Part shown: positions 24,339 through 32,721 of the stretch, one piece after another
How the letters are laid out: each line of letters begins with the position of its first letter
Position numbering within the stretch: position 1 is the first letter of the stretch
NCBI RefSeq assembly: GCF_021246445.1
Contig: NZ_JAJQXW010000001.1
Location: forward strand, 744,001-808,000
DNA: 64,000 bases
Origin: Rhabdothermincola salaria
GTDB lineage: Bacteria; Actinomycetota; Acidimicrobiia; Acidimicrobiales; Acidimicrobilacustridaceae
Direction: 5' to 3'
Notes under the pieces: model-generated
What the model saw: the letters and a program-made list of their open reading frames with translations, nothing else
The model's database searches: none
What the model was told of the DNA's origin: nothing
Translations under genes and position numbers: made by a program

Positions 24339-24794
24339 TCAGTCGGACTGGTCGCCGGTGACCAGGACGGGACACGGGGCGTGGCGCACGACGTGGTCGG
24401 ACACCGAGCCGAGCACCGCCCGGCGGATGCCGCCTCGACCCCGCGAACCGATCACGATGGCCCCCGCGCCGAGCTCCTCGGCGAGGGCGCAGATGGCCAC
24501 CCCGGCGTCGCCGTGCAGGGCCCGTGTCTCGACCGGGTCGAGCTCGAGCGCCTCGGAGGTCTCGTCGAGGACGGTCTCGGCGTGGGCCACCGCGGCGGCC
24601 GTGCGGGCCTCGAGCTCCTCGGGGGTCATGACCCCACCCGCGAAACCGGTGCCGGTGACGAGCGAGGGGTCCGGTTCGTCGACCACGGTCACGAGCACGA
24701 GCTCCCGGCCGGGGCCGAGGAGCTCCAGGCCCGAGGCGAGGGCCTCGATGGCCAACGGGGACCCGTCGGTGCAGAGCAGGATCGGAGCGACCAT
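24339..24794 (-). CDS. Universal stress protein (UspA family)
   Basis: A 151-residue single-domain Usp. It starts I-L-L-C-T-D-G-S-P-L-A and ends with the ATP-binding pattern I-V-I-G-S-R-G-R-G-G-I-R-R-A-V-L-G-S-V. This G-x2-G-x9-G(S/T) type marks the ATP-binding class. It lies 61 bases upstream of the antiporter regulatory gene on the same strand and may belong to the same stress-response transcript. Confidence 0.9.
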   Translation of the reverse strand: MVAPILLCTDGSPLAIEALASGLELLGPGRELVLVTVVDEPDPSLVTGTGFAGGVMTPEELEARTAAAVAHAETVLDETSEALELDPVETRALHGDAGVAICALAEELGAGAIVIGSRGRGGIRRAVLGSVSDHVVRHAPCPVLVTGDQSD

Positions 24795-24829
24795 CCCGGA
24801 ACCGTACCCGGGCCCCGACCGGCGCGGCG

Positions 24830-25177
24830 TCAGAGACCGAGCAGCTTGGCCTTGGCGGCGGCGAACTCGTCGTCGCTGAGCAGGCCCTGTGCCTTGAGCT
24901 CGGCGAGCTCCTTGAGCTTGGCGATGGGATCGTCGCCGCCCGCCGGCGGCGCAGGTGCCGCGGGCACGGCCTGCTGGGCGGCGACCTGGGCGGCGGCCTG
25001 GGTGGCCGCCTGGTCGACCATGGCCTGTTGCTGCTGGGCGGCGGTGGCCTGCTGGGCCTCGGCCTTCTGGGCCTGGCGGTTGTGGACCCCGCCCGAGACG
25101 GCGGTGGCGGTTCCGGCGATGACAGCGGTGCGGGCCATGGTGCCCATGAGACCGGGGCGACCCCTACGACGGCGCAT
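24830..25177 (-). CDS. SHOCT-domain protein
   Basis: A 115-residue protein: a basic N terminus, a short hydrophobic stretch (residues 13-30), a long Ala/Gln-rich low-complexity linker, and a C-terminal SHOCT module (residues 85-115: I-A-K-L-K-E-L-A-E-L-K-A-Q-G-L-L-S-D-D-E-F). SHOCT modules are short oligomerisation or interaction helices. It follows the DUF6325 gene by 10 bases. Confidence 0.85.
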   Translation of the reverse strand: MRRRRGRPGLMGTMARTAVIAGTATAVSGGVHNRQAQKAEAQQATAAQQQQAMVDQAATQAAAQVAAQQAVPAAPAPPAGGDDPIAKLKELAELKAQGLLSDDEFAAAKAKLLGL

Positions 25178-25187
25178 GCGTTGACTC

Positions 25188-25628
25188 CTACTGTTCCTGG
25201 AGGGCGGTGACGGCCCGCACGACGACGTCGTGGGGGATGCGGTCCTGGCTGATGAGGAAGCCGCCGGAGTCCCAGATGGCTCCGGCCAGGCGGGCCAGCC
25301 AGAGGTTCTCCCACACGACCACCATGGCGGCGGTCCCGACCTCGAGCTCCTCGGCGATGGACGACAGGTCCTCGTCGTTCAACATGTCGAGCGGGTCGTC
25401 GGCGAGGGCTCCGAAGGCGTCGGGGGCCTCGTCCTCGGTGACCTCGACCCAGGTGGTGGAGCCGTCGGCCGCCTTGCGCACGAAGACCAGGTCGATGATG
25501 CGAACCACGCCGCTCTCGGCCAGTTCCAGCAGCGCCGGGGCGATCTCGCCGTTGAAGGAATCGCCGGTGAAGCCGATGACGGCGACGTCGATCGGCGCGA
25601 GCCGGTGCGGATCGGGGACGACGGCCAC
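25188..25628 (-). CDS. DUF6325-like protein
   Basis: A 146-residue soluble protein with V-A-V-I-G-F-T-G-D-S-F-N-G-E-I near the N terminus and a W-E-N-L-W-A-type segment (V-V-W-E-N-L-W-L-A-R-L). This matches my recollection of the DUF6325 family, whose members are often next to SHOCT proteins, as here. Biochemical role unknown; likely stress-associated from its neighbours (Usp, antiporter). Confidence 0.7.
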   Translation of the reverse strand: MAVVPDPHRLAPIDVAVIGFTGDSFNGEIAPALLELAESGVVRIIDLVFVRKAADGSTTWVEVTEDEAPDAFGALADDPLDMLNDEDLSSIAEELEVGTAAMVVVWENLWLARLAGAIWDSGGFLISQDRIPHDVVVRAVTALQEQ

Positions 25629-25676
25629 GAGTTGCCTCCAGGAGGGTCAAGGCCCGAGATGGGCAGCGGCGAGATC

Positions 25677-26870
25677 CTAGTGTTCGGTGTCGAGCACCGG
25701 GGTGGGCCCGTCGAGCAGGTCGAAACGGATGCCTCGGGCGATGAGGCGGTCGGTGAGGGCGGCCCCCATGGCGACGGCCGTGGTCGTCTGACCGACCACG
25801 TGGGGGAGGTCGTCGAACGCCAGGCACAGGGCGGCCTCGGCCAGCATCCGGGAGGTCTCGTCGTAGCCGGGATCGCCTCCGCGCACCGCAGTCGTCACCT
25901 CGCGGCGGCCGTCAGAACCGTGGAAGCGCACCTCGAAGTGGCCCCGCCGGCGTTGTTCGGCGTCGGGGCCCGAGCCCGCCGGCACCCGAGCCTCGAGGGC
26001 CGTGCGCACCGGTGGGAGCTGGGCCAGAACGGTCAGCGCGGTGGCGCCGAGCACGGCGGCGGCGGCGAGGGGGAGGGGGCCCACCACGAGGTTGTGCGAG
26101 TAGGTGAACGACGTGCCGTAGCGGGGAAGCGCAGCCGCCGAACGAGCGACGATCCGGGGGTCGAGCGACGGGAACGGCAAGGACCAGTCGCCCTGCTCCC
26201 GCCACGGCCCGAGCCGCACCTGGACCGGTCGGTCGGGTGGGTCCTCGACGCCGCGACGTTGCCGAGCAACCCGTACCCCCTGAGGGATGCGGCCGAGGAA
26301 TCCGAGCGCCGACGCGGCGGTGCCGCCGGAGAACCTCCCGCTGGCCCGAACGTGAGCGTGCACGGTGATCGGCCGGTCCGGGTCGAGCAGGCCGACCGTG
26401 AACCAGGCCCCGAGGTCGTGGGGCACCGAGTCGAAGCCGCAGGCGTGGACGAGGCGGGCGCCGGTGCGCACGGCGGTGGCGTGGTGGCGCAGGTAGGTGG
26501 CGTCGACGAACTCGGCCTCGCCGGTGAGGTCCACGTAGTCGGTGCCGGCCTGGGCGCAGGCCTCCACCACCCCATCGCCGTAGCGCAGGTACGGGCCGAC
26601 CGTGGTGGCCAGCACCATGGTGCGCTCGGCCATGGCCCGCAGGCTGGCGCGGTCGTCGACGTCGGCGATGACCAGGCCCACGTCCGCACCGTCGGGACCG
26701 AGGGCGTCACGTACCCGACCGAGCCGCTCACGGTCGCGTCCGGCCAACGCCCACCGGCACCCCCGGGGCGCCTGGGCCACGAGGCGTTCGGCGGTGAGAC
26801 CGCCCGTGAAGCCGGTGGCGCCGAAGAGCACGACGTCGAACTCCCGGGCGTTGCGGTCGCGCTGGGCCAT
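25677..26870 (-). CDS. Saccharopine dehydrogenase-like protein (trans-acting enoyl reductase type)
   Basis: A 397-residue NAD(P)-binding oxidoreductase. The Rossmann motif V-V-L-F-G-A-T-G-F-T-G-G-L-T-A is followed by D-Y-V-D-L-T-G-E and C-G-F-D-S-V-P-H-D, both diagnostic of the saccharopine-dehydrogenase-like group that contains mycobacterial Rv2953, the trans-acting enoyl reductase of phthiocerol synthesis. A hydrophobic patch lies near residue 270. It is monocistronic. A lipid-linked reductase role is likely but the substrate is unknown. Confidence 0.85.
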   Translation of the reverse strand: MAQRDRNAREFDVVLFGATGFTGGLTAERLVAQAPRGCRWALAGRDRERLGRVRDALGPDGADVGLVIADVDDRASLRAMAERTMVLATTVGPYLRYGDGVVEACAQAGTDYVDLTGEAEFVDATYLRHHATAVRTGARLVHACGFDSVPHDLGAWFTVGLLDPDRPITVHAHVRASGRFSGGTAASALGFLGRIPQGVRVARQRRGVEDPPDRPVQVRLGPWREQGDWSLPFPSLDPRIVARSAAALPRYGTSFTYSHNLVVGPLPLAAAAVLGATALTVLAQLPPVRTALEARVPAGSGPDAEQRRRGHFEVRFHGSDGRREVTTAVRGGDPGYDETSRMLAEAALCLAFDDLPHVVGQTTTAVAMGAALTDRLIARGIRFDLLDGPTPVLDTEH

Positions 26871-27007
26871 GGGTGCCTCCTCGGACGGCTGCCAGCGCCA
26901 GTTCTAGCGTCACCGAGGCGCCACCGCGGGCTCCGGGCGAGCATCTGCGAGGTGGCTGAGCGAGCACTAGGGTCGCCGCCGTCCGAGCGCGAAGGAGTGA
27001 CGTTGTC

Positions 27008-29008
27008 GTGAGGTTCCGGGTCACCGGCCACCGGATCGTGACGGTCGTGGTGGTGGTCGTGGGGCTGGTGGCCTCGCTCCTCGGCCCCGAGCTCGCCGCC
27101 GCCCAGCCGGAACCGTCCGAGGCGCGCATCGGGGGCACCGTCCGCCTCGCCGACATCGGCCTCGGCGGCTACGAGGTGGCCCTGGTGGCCGCCGCCGATG
27201 CCGAACCGATGATCCTGGCCACGGCGACCGCCGATGGCGCAGGAGCCTTCGAGCTCGTGCTCGAGGGGAGCCCCCCGCCACGGGCGGTGCTGTACCTGGT
27301 GGCCAGCGCGCCCGACCCCCCGAGGGCATCGCTGGACCTCCGCCTCGTCAGCGTGCTCGGCGTGGGCACCGTCCCCGGCACGGCGGTGGTCAACGAGATG
27401 ACCACGGTGGCGGCCGCCTACGCCCTGGCCCGCTTCACCGCGCCGGGCACCAACGTCGTCCGGGGCCCGGACCCGGGGCTCCCGAACGCCGTGGGGATGG
27501 CCCACAACCTCGTCGATCCGTCCACCGGGGAGGCCGGCGTCGTCCTGCGCACCGCCCCGAACGGCGACGAGACCTCCACCCTGTCCACCGTCAACTCGCT
27601 CGCCAACATGGTCGTCGCCTGCGGCGACTCGGCCGCGGCATGCGGTGCGCTGCGCCGGGCCGCCACCTCTCCGGAGGGGCTCGTCCCCGCCGACACCCAC
27701 CAGGCCCTGGTGAACGTGGCTCGCGACCCGTGGAGCTCGGCCACCGAGCTCTTCGTGGTGGCCACGCGGGGGTCGGTGCCTCGCCAGCCCGCCCGGGTCG
27801 CGGCTCCCGAGGCCTGGACCGTCGCCCTGCGCTTCGCCGGTGACGGCCGCACGATGAACGGCCCGGGCAACGTCGCCGTCGACCACGAGGGCAACCTCTA
27901 CGTCGGCAACAGCTACGAGTACTCCCCGGACCCGACCGAACCGGTGTGCGCCGGCGAGGCGCTGCTGAAGTTCTCGCCGGACGGGCGCCACGTGCCCAGC
28001 TCCCCCTTCACGGGCGGCGGTCTGAACGGACCCGGTCACGGCGTCACCATCGACCCCTTCGGTGACGTGTGGGTGGGCAACTACGGCGCTGCCGCGCCGG
28101 GTTGCACCCAGGGGGATCAGCCCTCCCACGACAGCGTGTCCCGTTTCACCCTGGAGGGCACCGCGGTGTCGCCGCCTCGTGGCTACACCCAGGGGTCGGT
28201 CGACTGGCCCCAGGGCACGGGGGCAGACGATCGAGGCTCGATCTGGATCGCCAACTGCGGGTCCGACAGCGTGACCCTCTACTCGATGGGCGATCCCACC
28301 CGGCCGCGTACCCTCACCGACCTGGGCGTGAGCCAGCCCTTCGACGTGGCCTTCGACGACGAGGGCAACGCGTTCATCACCGGTGTCGGGAGCAGCAGCG
28401 TGGCCGTGCTCGATCCCGATGGACGACCCCGGCCCGGTTCCCCGCTCACCGGCGACGTGTTCAACCGGCCGATGGGCATCGCCGCCGACCAGGCCGGCAA
28501 CCAGTGGGTGGCCAACTCCGGGTTCGTGGAGCCCCCCTGCCCGGGGCGGGCCGGCACCGACGGCACCAAGGGATCCGTCGCGCTCATCAGTGCCGAGGGC
28601 GAGCCGGTGGCCGCGTTCGAGGGCGGTGGCCTGACCATCCCGTGGGGCATCGCCGTCGACGGTGACGACAACGTCTGGATCTCGAACTTCGCCGGCAAAC
28701 GCATCTCCCAGTTCTGCGGGGTGCCCGCCACCGACTGCCGCCCGGGTGGGTCGGTCGGGTCGGCCATCTCCCCGGACGCCGGCTACGGCTTCGACGGGCT
28801 CACTCGATCCTCGGCAGTGGCGATCGACCCCTCCGGCAACGTGTGGGCCACGAACCACTGGAAGGAGATCCCGGTGCCCACCAACCCGGGTGGCTACCAG
28901 ATCGTCGCCTACGTCGGCCTCGCCGCCCCGGTGCAACCCGCCGTGCCCCGAGCCCGACCGGCCGCCCCGGCGGTCGCCGTTGTCGCCCTGCCCACCTTCA
29001 CCGGTTGA
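27008..29008 (+). CDS. Secreted NHL-repeat beta-propeller protein
   Basis: A 666-residue exported protein with a GTG start and an AAGGAG ribosome site 10 bases upstream. Residues 1-36 form a signal peptide (V-V-V-V-V-G-L-V-A-S, ending A-A-A-Q). An N-terminal region of about 250 residues of unknown fold is followed by at least six repeats of the NHL/SMP-30 type: G-P-G-N-V-A-V-D-H-E-G-N-L-Y-V-G-N, V-T-I-D-P-F-G-D-V-W-V-G-N, V-A-F-D-D-E-G-N-A-F, I-A-V-D-G-D-D-N-V-W. It probably folds as a surface beta-propeller. It ends 60 bases before cydA; functional connection unproven. Confidence 0.85.
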   Translation: MRFRVTGHRIVTVVVVVVGLVASLLGPELAAAQPEPSEARIGGTVRLADIGLGGYEVALVAAADAEPMILATATADGAGAFELVLEGSPPPRAVLYLVASAPDPPRASLDLRLVSVLGVGTVPGTAVVNEMTTVAAAYALARFTAPGTNVVRGPDPGLPNAVGMAHNLVDPSTGEAGVVLRTAPNGDETSTLSTVNSLANMVVACGDSAAACGALRRAATSPEGLVPADTHQALVNVARDPWSSATELFVVATRGSVPRQPARVAAPEAWTVALRFAGDGRTMNGPGNVAVDHEGNLYVGNSYEYSPDPTEPVCAGEALLKFSPDGRHVPSSPFTGGGLNGPGHGVTIDPFGDVWVGNYGAAAPGCTQGDQPSHDSVSRFTLEGTAVSPPRGYTQGSVDWPQGTGADDRGSIWIANCGSDSVTLYSMGDPTRPRTLTDLGVSQPFDVAFDDEGNAFITGVGSSSVAVLDPDGRPRPGSPLTGDVFNRPMGIAADQAGNQWVANSGFVEPPCPGRAGTDGTKGSVALISAEGEPVAAFEGGGLTIPWGIAVDGDDNVWISNFAGKRISQFCGVPATDCRPGGSVGSAISPDAGYGFDGLTRSSAVAIDPSGNVWATNHWKEIPVPTNPGGYQIVAYVGLAAPVQPAVPRARPAAPAVAVVALPTFTG

Positions 29009-29056
29009 GCCGCCCCCGTCGGCTACGTTGCCGCTGGGTTCCGGGTCCGCCTTCTG

Positions 29057-29071
29057 GGAGGTAGCGCCATC
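29057..29071 (+). promoter_or_regulatory. Ribosome site placed for an AUC start of cydA
   Basis: GGAGGT at 29057-29062 is followed after six bases by ATC at 29069-29071, in frame with cydA. The first in-frame ATG (29108) has no ribosome site. This arrangement decides the start as AUC. Confidence 0.55.
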
Positions 29072-30454
29072 AACGTCCTCGCCGCGGCCGCCTCCGCCAG
29101 CGACCTCATGGCCGCTCGCCAGCAGATGGCGTTCACCCTGGGGTTCCACATCGTGCTCGCCTGCCTCGGCGTGTCGTTCCCGGCCATCGCGCTCATCGCC
29201 AACTACCGCGGCATCCGCCACGGCGACGCCGAGGCCATGTTGCTGGCGCGCCGGTGGGCCAAGGCCATGGCGGTGCTCTTCGCCGTGGGGGCCGTCACGG
29301 GCACGCTGCTGTCGTTCGAGCTGGGCCTGCTCTGGCCCGGTCTCTTCGAGCAGTTCGGTGACGCCTTCGGTCTGCCGTTCGGCTACGAGGGCCTCTTCTT
29401 CTTCACCGAGGCCATCTTCATCGCCATCTACATCTACGGCTTCGACCGCCTCTCGCCCTGGAAGCACTTCCTGTCGGGCATCCCCATCGTGCTGGCGGGC
29501 ATCGGCGGCACCTTCTCCGTGGTGGCCGCCAACGCCTGGATGAACCAGCCGGGAGGCTTCGAGATCGGCGCCGATGGTCGCCTCTCGGAGGTCAACCTCT
29601 TCGGGGTCCTCTTCAACGACGGCGTCTGGCACCAGGTACCGCACATGTTGCTGGCCGCCTACATCGTGAGCGGGTTCGGTGTGGCCTCGGTCTACGCCTT
29701 CGCGATGCTGAAGGGACGGCGCGACCGGTACCACAAGGTGGGCCTGCTCATCCCGCTCACCGTGGCGGCCATCGCCATGCCGCTGCAGATGTTCGTCGGA
29801 GACTTCGCCGCCCGCCAGGTGTTCGACAACCAGCCCGTCAAGTTCGCGGCCATGGAGATGGTGCCGACGACCTCCACCGACGTCCCCGAGATCTTGCTCG
29901 GCCGCTACGTCGACGGGGAGGTCGAAGGCGGCATCCGCATCCCCGGCCTGGCCTCGCTGCTGTCGGGGTTCAGCACCGACACCGAGATCCAGGGCCTCGA
30001 CACCGTCCCGCCCGAGGACCGCCCGCCCGTCACCATCGTGCACTGGGCGTTCGACGTGATGGTGGGCATCGGCACCGCGCTCTTCGGCCTGGCGGTCTGG
30101 TTCGGGTTCGTGTGGTGGCGCAAACGTCGGATCCCGAACACCGACTGGTTCCTGCGGGCGGTGGCCGTCTCAGGTATCGCCGCCGTGGTCGCGACCTGGG
30201 CGGGGTGGGTGGTCACCGAGGTCGGCCGCCAGCCGTGGGTGGTCTACGGCTACCTGCGCACCGAGGACGCCGTCACCTCCCAGGGCGGCCTCTGGTACTG
30301 GTTCGCCGGCATCGTCGGCATCTACACGCTGCTCGGGGTCACCGCCGTCGTCGTGCTGCGACGCATGGCCCGACGCTGGCGCGAGGAGGCGGCGGTCGGC
30401 TCGCCCTACGGCCCCGACGTGCACGACGAGAAGACCCCCGAAGGGGCGTCGTGA
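29069..30454 (+). CDS. cydA: Cytochrome bd-type quinol oxidase subunit I
   Basis: A 461-residue membrane subunit that oxidises quinol and reduces oxygen with hemes b558, b595 and d. The heme ligand histidine is in L-G-F-H-I-V-L-A, and a second is in G-V-W-H-Q-V-P-H-M-L. The acidic segment G-Y-E-G-L-F-F-F-T-E of the proton/oxygen path is present. About nine transmembrane segments are visible. The quinol loop is of the short type. The annotated start is ATC at 29069 with a perfect ribosome site; an ATG at 29108 would remove 13 residues. cydB overlaps by four bases. No cydC or cydD is nearby. Confidence 0.93.
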   Translation: MNVLAAAASASDLMAARQQMAFTLGFHIVLACLGVSFPAIALIANYRGIRHGDAEAMLLARRWAKAMAVLFAVGAVTGTLLSFELGLLWPGLFEQFGDAFGLPFGYEGLFFFTEAIFIAIYIYGFDRLSPWKHFLSGIPIVLAGIGGTFSVVAANAWMNQPGGFEIGADGRLSEVNLFGVLFNDGVWHQVPHMLLAAYIVSGFGVASVYAFAMLKGRRDRYHKVGLLIPLTVAAIAMPLQMFVGDFAARQVFDNQPVKFAAMEMVPTTSTDVPEILLGRYVDGEVEGGIRIPGLASLLSGFSTDTEIQGLDTVPPEDRPPVTIVHWAFDVMVGIGTALFGLAVWFGFVWWRKRRIPNTDWFLRAVAVSGIAAVVATWAGWVVTEVGRQPWVVYGYLRTEDAVTSQGGLWYWFAGIVGIYTLLGVTAVVVLRRMARRWREEAAVGSPYGPDVHDEKTPEGAS

Positions 30455-31494
30455 ACCTCGCCGACCTCGTCGCCCTCGTCCTCTGGCTCGGCGTCAGCGC
30501 CTACGCGGTGCTGGGCGGGGCCGACTTCGGCAGCGGCTTCTGGGACCTCACCGCAGGAGGGGCCCAACGCGGTGCCCGGCCGCGGGCCCTCGTCGACCTG
30601 GCCATCGGCTCGGTGTGGGAGGCCAACCACGTCTGGCTCATCTTCTGCCTCGTCGTGCTCTGGACGGCGTTCCCGCCGGCCTTCGTGGCCATCATGACCA
30701 CGCTCTTCGTGCCGCTCATGATCGCGGTCATCGGCATCTTGCTGCGGGGGTCGGGCTTCGCGTTCCGTCACGTCACCCGGGAGTTCGGCGCCCGGCGCGC
30801 CTTCGGCGTGGCGTTCGCGGTGTCGTCGATCGTGACCCCGTTCGCCATGGGGACCATCGCCGGCGCCATCGCCTCGGGTCGGGTGCCCCTCGACGGGTCG
30901 GGCGACCAGATGACGAGTTGGATCAACCCCACGTCCGTCTTCGCCGGGGTGCTCGCCGTCGCCACCTGTTCGTTCTTGGCCGCCACGTTCCTCGTCGACG
31001 AGGCCCGCCACCGCGACGACGCCGGTCTCGTCGAGTACTTCCGGCGCCGGGGCATCGGCGCCGGCATCGCCACCGGGGTGCTGGCCCTGGTGGGCATCGT
31101 CGTGCTGCGGGGCGACGCCGAGTGGCTCTTCGATCGTCTGGTCGGTCGGGCCCTGCCCCTGCTGATCCTGTCCGGACTCGGGGGCCTCGGCGCCATGTGG
31201 GCCCTTCACCGCCTGCGTCCGGCGCTCGCCCGGGTCCTCGCCGTGGTCGCCGTCGGAGCGGTCGTGTGGGGGTGGGGGGTGGCGCAGTACGACTACATGC
31301 TGCCTACCACGCTCACCATCGAAGAAGCCGCCGCGCCGTCGGGCACGATGTGGGCCCTCGTCGGCGTCGTGGTGCTGGCCGTGCTCATCGTCGGCCCGGC
31401 CCTGTGGCTCCTGCTCAGCCTCAGCCAGCAGAACCGCCTCGAGACCGAGGACCTGTCCGAGGTGGCCGCCGAGAACGTCCCCCACGGCCGCTGA
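30451..31494 (+). CDS. cydB: Cytochrome bd-type quinol oxidase subunit II
   Basis: A 347-residue membrane subunit of the same oxidase. It begins at a GTG that overlaps the cydA stop (GTGA). The N-terminal phrase Y-A-V-L-G-G-A-D-F-G-S-G-F-W-D-L is the CydB signature, with I-G-S-V-W-E-A-N-H-V-W-L-I-F following. About eight transmembrane helices. The selenoprotein gene begins 18 bases after the stop, so it may share this transcript. Confidence 0.94.
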   Translation: MNLADLVALVLWLGVSAYAVLGGADFGSGFWDLTAGGAQRGARPRALVDLAIGSVWEANHVWLIFCLVVLWTAFPPAFVAIMTTLFVPLMIAVIGILLRGSGFAFRHVTREFGARRAFGVAFAVSSIVTPFAMGTIAGAIASGRVPLDGSGDQMTSWINPTSVFAGVLAVATCSFLAATFLVDEARHRDDAGLVEYFRRRGIGAGIATGVLALVGIVVLRGDAEWLFDRLVGRALPLLILSGLGGLGAMWALHRLRPALARVLAVVAVGAVVWGWGVAQYDYMLPTTLTIEEAAAPSGTMWALVGVVVLAVLIVGPALWLLLSLSQQNRLETEDLSEVAAENVPHGR

Positions 31495-31512
31495 CGTGCC
31501 AGCATCGGTGCC

Positions 31513-32658
31513 ATGAGCGACGCCGCGTCCCGCGCCTATGCCGCCGGTCTCCCGAACCCCGAGTTCGCCACCACGGCCCGCACCGAGCCCAAGGCGTTGT
31601 CCCAGGCCACCGTCGCCATCGTCACCACCGCCGCCATCCACCATCCCGGCGACGAGGGCTTCAGCTTCGACGACACGGGCTTCCGGGTCATCGACCAGGA
31701 TCGCCCCGAGGTCGTCATGGGGCACTGGAGCCCCAACTTCGACCACGCCGGCTTCGCCGCCGACCCCGAGGTCGTGCTGCCGCGAGCACGCCTCGCCGAG
31801 CTCGCCGACGAGGGCGTGATCGGACGGGTCGCCGCCCGCCACGTCTCCTTCGCCGGCAACCAGGAGGACACCGTCACCCGGATCCGCCTCGACTCCGGTC
31901 CGGCGGCCGGCGAGCTGCTGCGCGGCGACGGGGTCGACGTGGTGGTGCTCACCCCCGTCTGACCGCTCTGCACGCGCACCGTGTGTGTGCTCGCCCACGT
32001 CCTCGAGGCCGCCGGCCTCGCCACCGTCGCGCTCGTGTCCAACCGGGTCGTGGCCGAGAAGATGCACCCGCCGCGCGCCCTCTACGGCGAGTTCCCGCTC
32101 GGCCGACCGCTCGGCAAGCCGGGCGACCCCGCCTTCCAGCGTGACGTGCTGATGCGAGGGTTCGCCCTGCTCGACAGCCCCGAGGTGCCGGTGCTCGTCG
32201 ATCACCCCGAGGTCATCGAGATCGACGAGACGCCGCTCGCCTGTGCGCTCCCGCCCCGCTACGACACCTCGGTGCCGGCGGCCGTCGACGAGGCGCGGGC
32301 TCTGCGCCCGGCATGGGACCGCAGCCTCGACCGTCTGGGGCTCACCTCGGTCGGGCGGGTCACCGACGCCGACGGCATCCCCGATCTGGTCGGCCGGCTG
32401 GTCCGCATCGCCGAGGGCGAGCGGTGGGACGAGGTCGGCCTCCCGGGCGACCCGGTCAGCTGCGCCCACGACCTGCGCACCTACTACGAAGAGGCGGCCA
32501 TCGCCCTGGCCGACGACGTGACCGGCGGTTCCGCCGAGGTCTGGTTCTCCGAGGTCACCGAGGCCGGCCAGACGCTCCTGGCCGCCCGGCGGCGCATGAA
32601 GGAGCAGGACGCCCCGTTCGCCTTCTGGTTCTACATGGCCGCAGGCGTGCGCTCCTGA
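31513..32658 (+). CDS. GrdB/PrdB-family selenoprotein (in-frame UGA read as Sec150)
   Basis: One 381-residue protein if the TGA at 31960-31962 is read as selenocysteine. The frame is unbroken on both sides, giving redox motif U150-P-L-C153-T-R-T. The N-terminal half carries family phrases of the selenoprotein B subunit of glycine/sarcosine/betaine/D-proline reductases: G-H-W-S-P-N-F-D-H-A-G-F, L-P-R-A-R-L-A-E-L and A-R-H-V-S-F-A-G. The downstream half continues with conserved-looking L-E-A-A-G-L-A-T-V-A-L-V-S-N-R and F-P-L-G-R-P-L-G-K-P-G-D, with no ribosome site of its own. A hairpin sits just after the UGA. No grdA, grdC or prdA is nearby, so amino-acid reduction is unlikely; a thiol or selenol redox role is inferred. 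Standard calling would split it into 31513-31962 and 31981-32658. Confidence 0.85.
31970..31990 (+). promoter_or_regulatory. Putative bacterial SECIS hairpin of the GrdB-like gene
   Basis: GCACGCGCA and TGTGTGTGC can pair over 9 bp, including G-U wobbles, around a three-base loop (CCG) 16 bases after the UGA. A shifted 7-bp register gives loop CGU, whose second base is G, as expected for SelB recognition. The distance fits bacterial SECIS elements; the loop is less canonical than in the redoxin gene. Confidence 0.5.
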
Positions 32659-32721
32659 ACAGGGAGGCGCGCCGGCGTGGGGTCACCGACCGGTCCGTCC
32701 GCAGGTGCTGGACTGGCCCCG

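Noticed and set aside
29009-29056. -35/-10 pair for cydA (TTGAGC and TACGTT)
   Set aside because: The spacing is 13 bases, too short for a normal promoter; cydA may be read from the NHL gene.
26033-30043. A 1336-codon open frame on the minus strand across the NHL and cydA genes
   Set aside because: It covers two well-supported plus-strand genes and part of a minus-strand gene in another frame, and its translation is repetitive Gly/His/Arg without a recognisable domain.
31960-31962. TGA in the GrdB-like gene as a disabling nonsense mutation
   Set aside because: The downstream half keeps codon use and family-like sequence, the TGA sits at a C-x-x-C-type redox position, and a second gene in the window shows the same arrangement.
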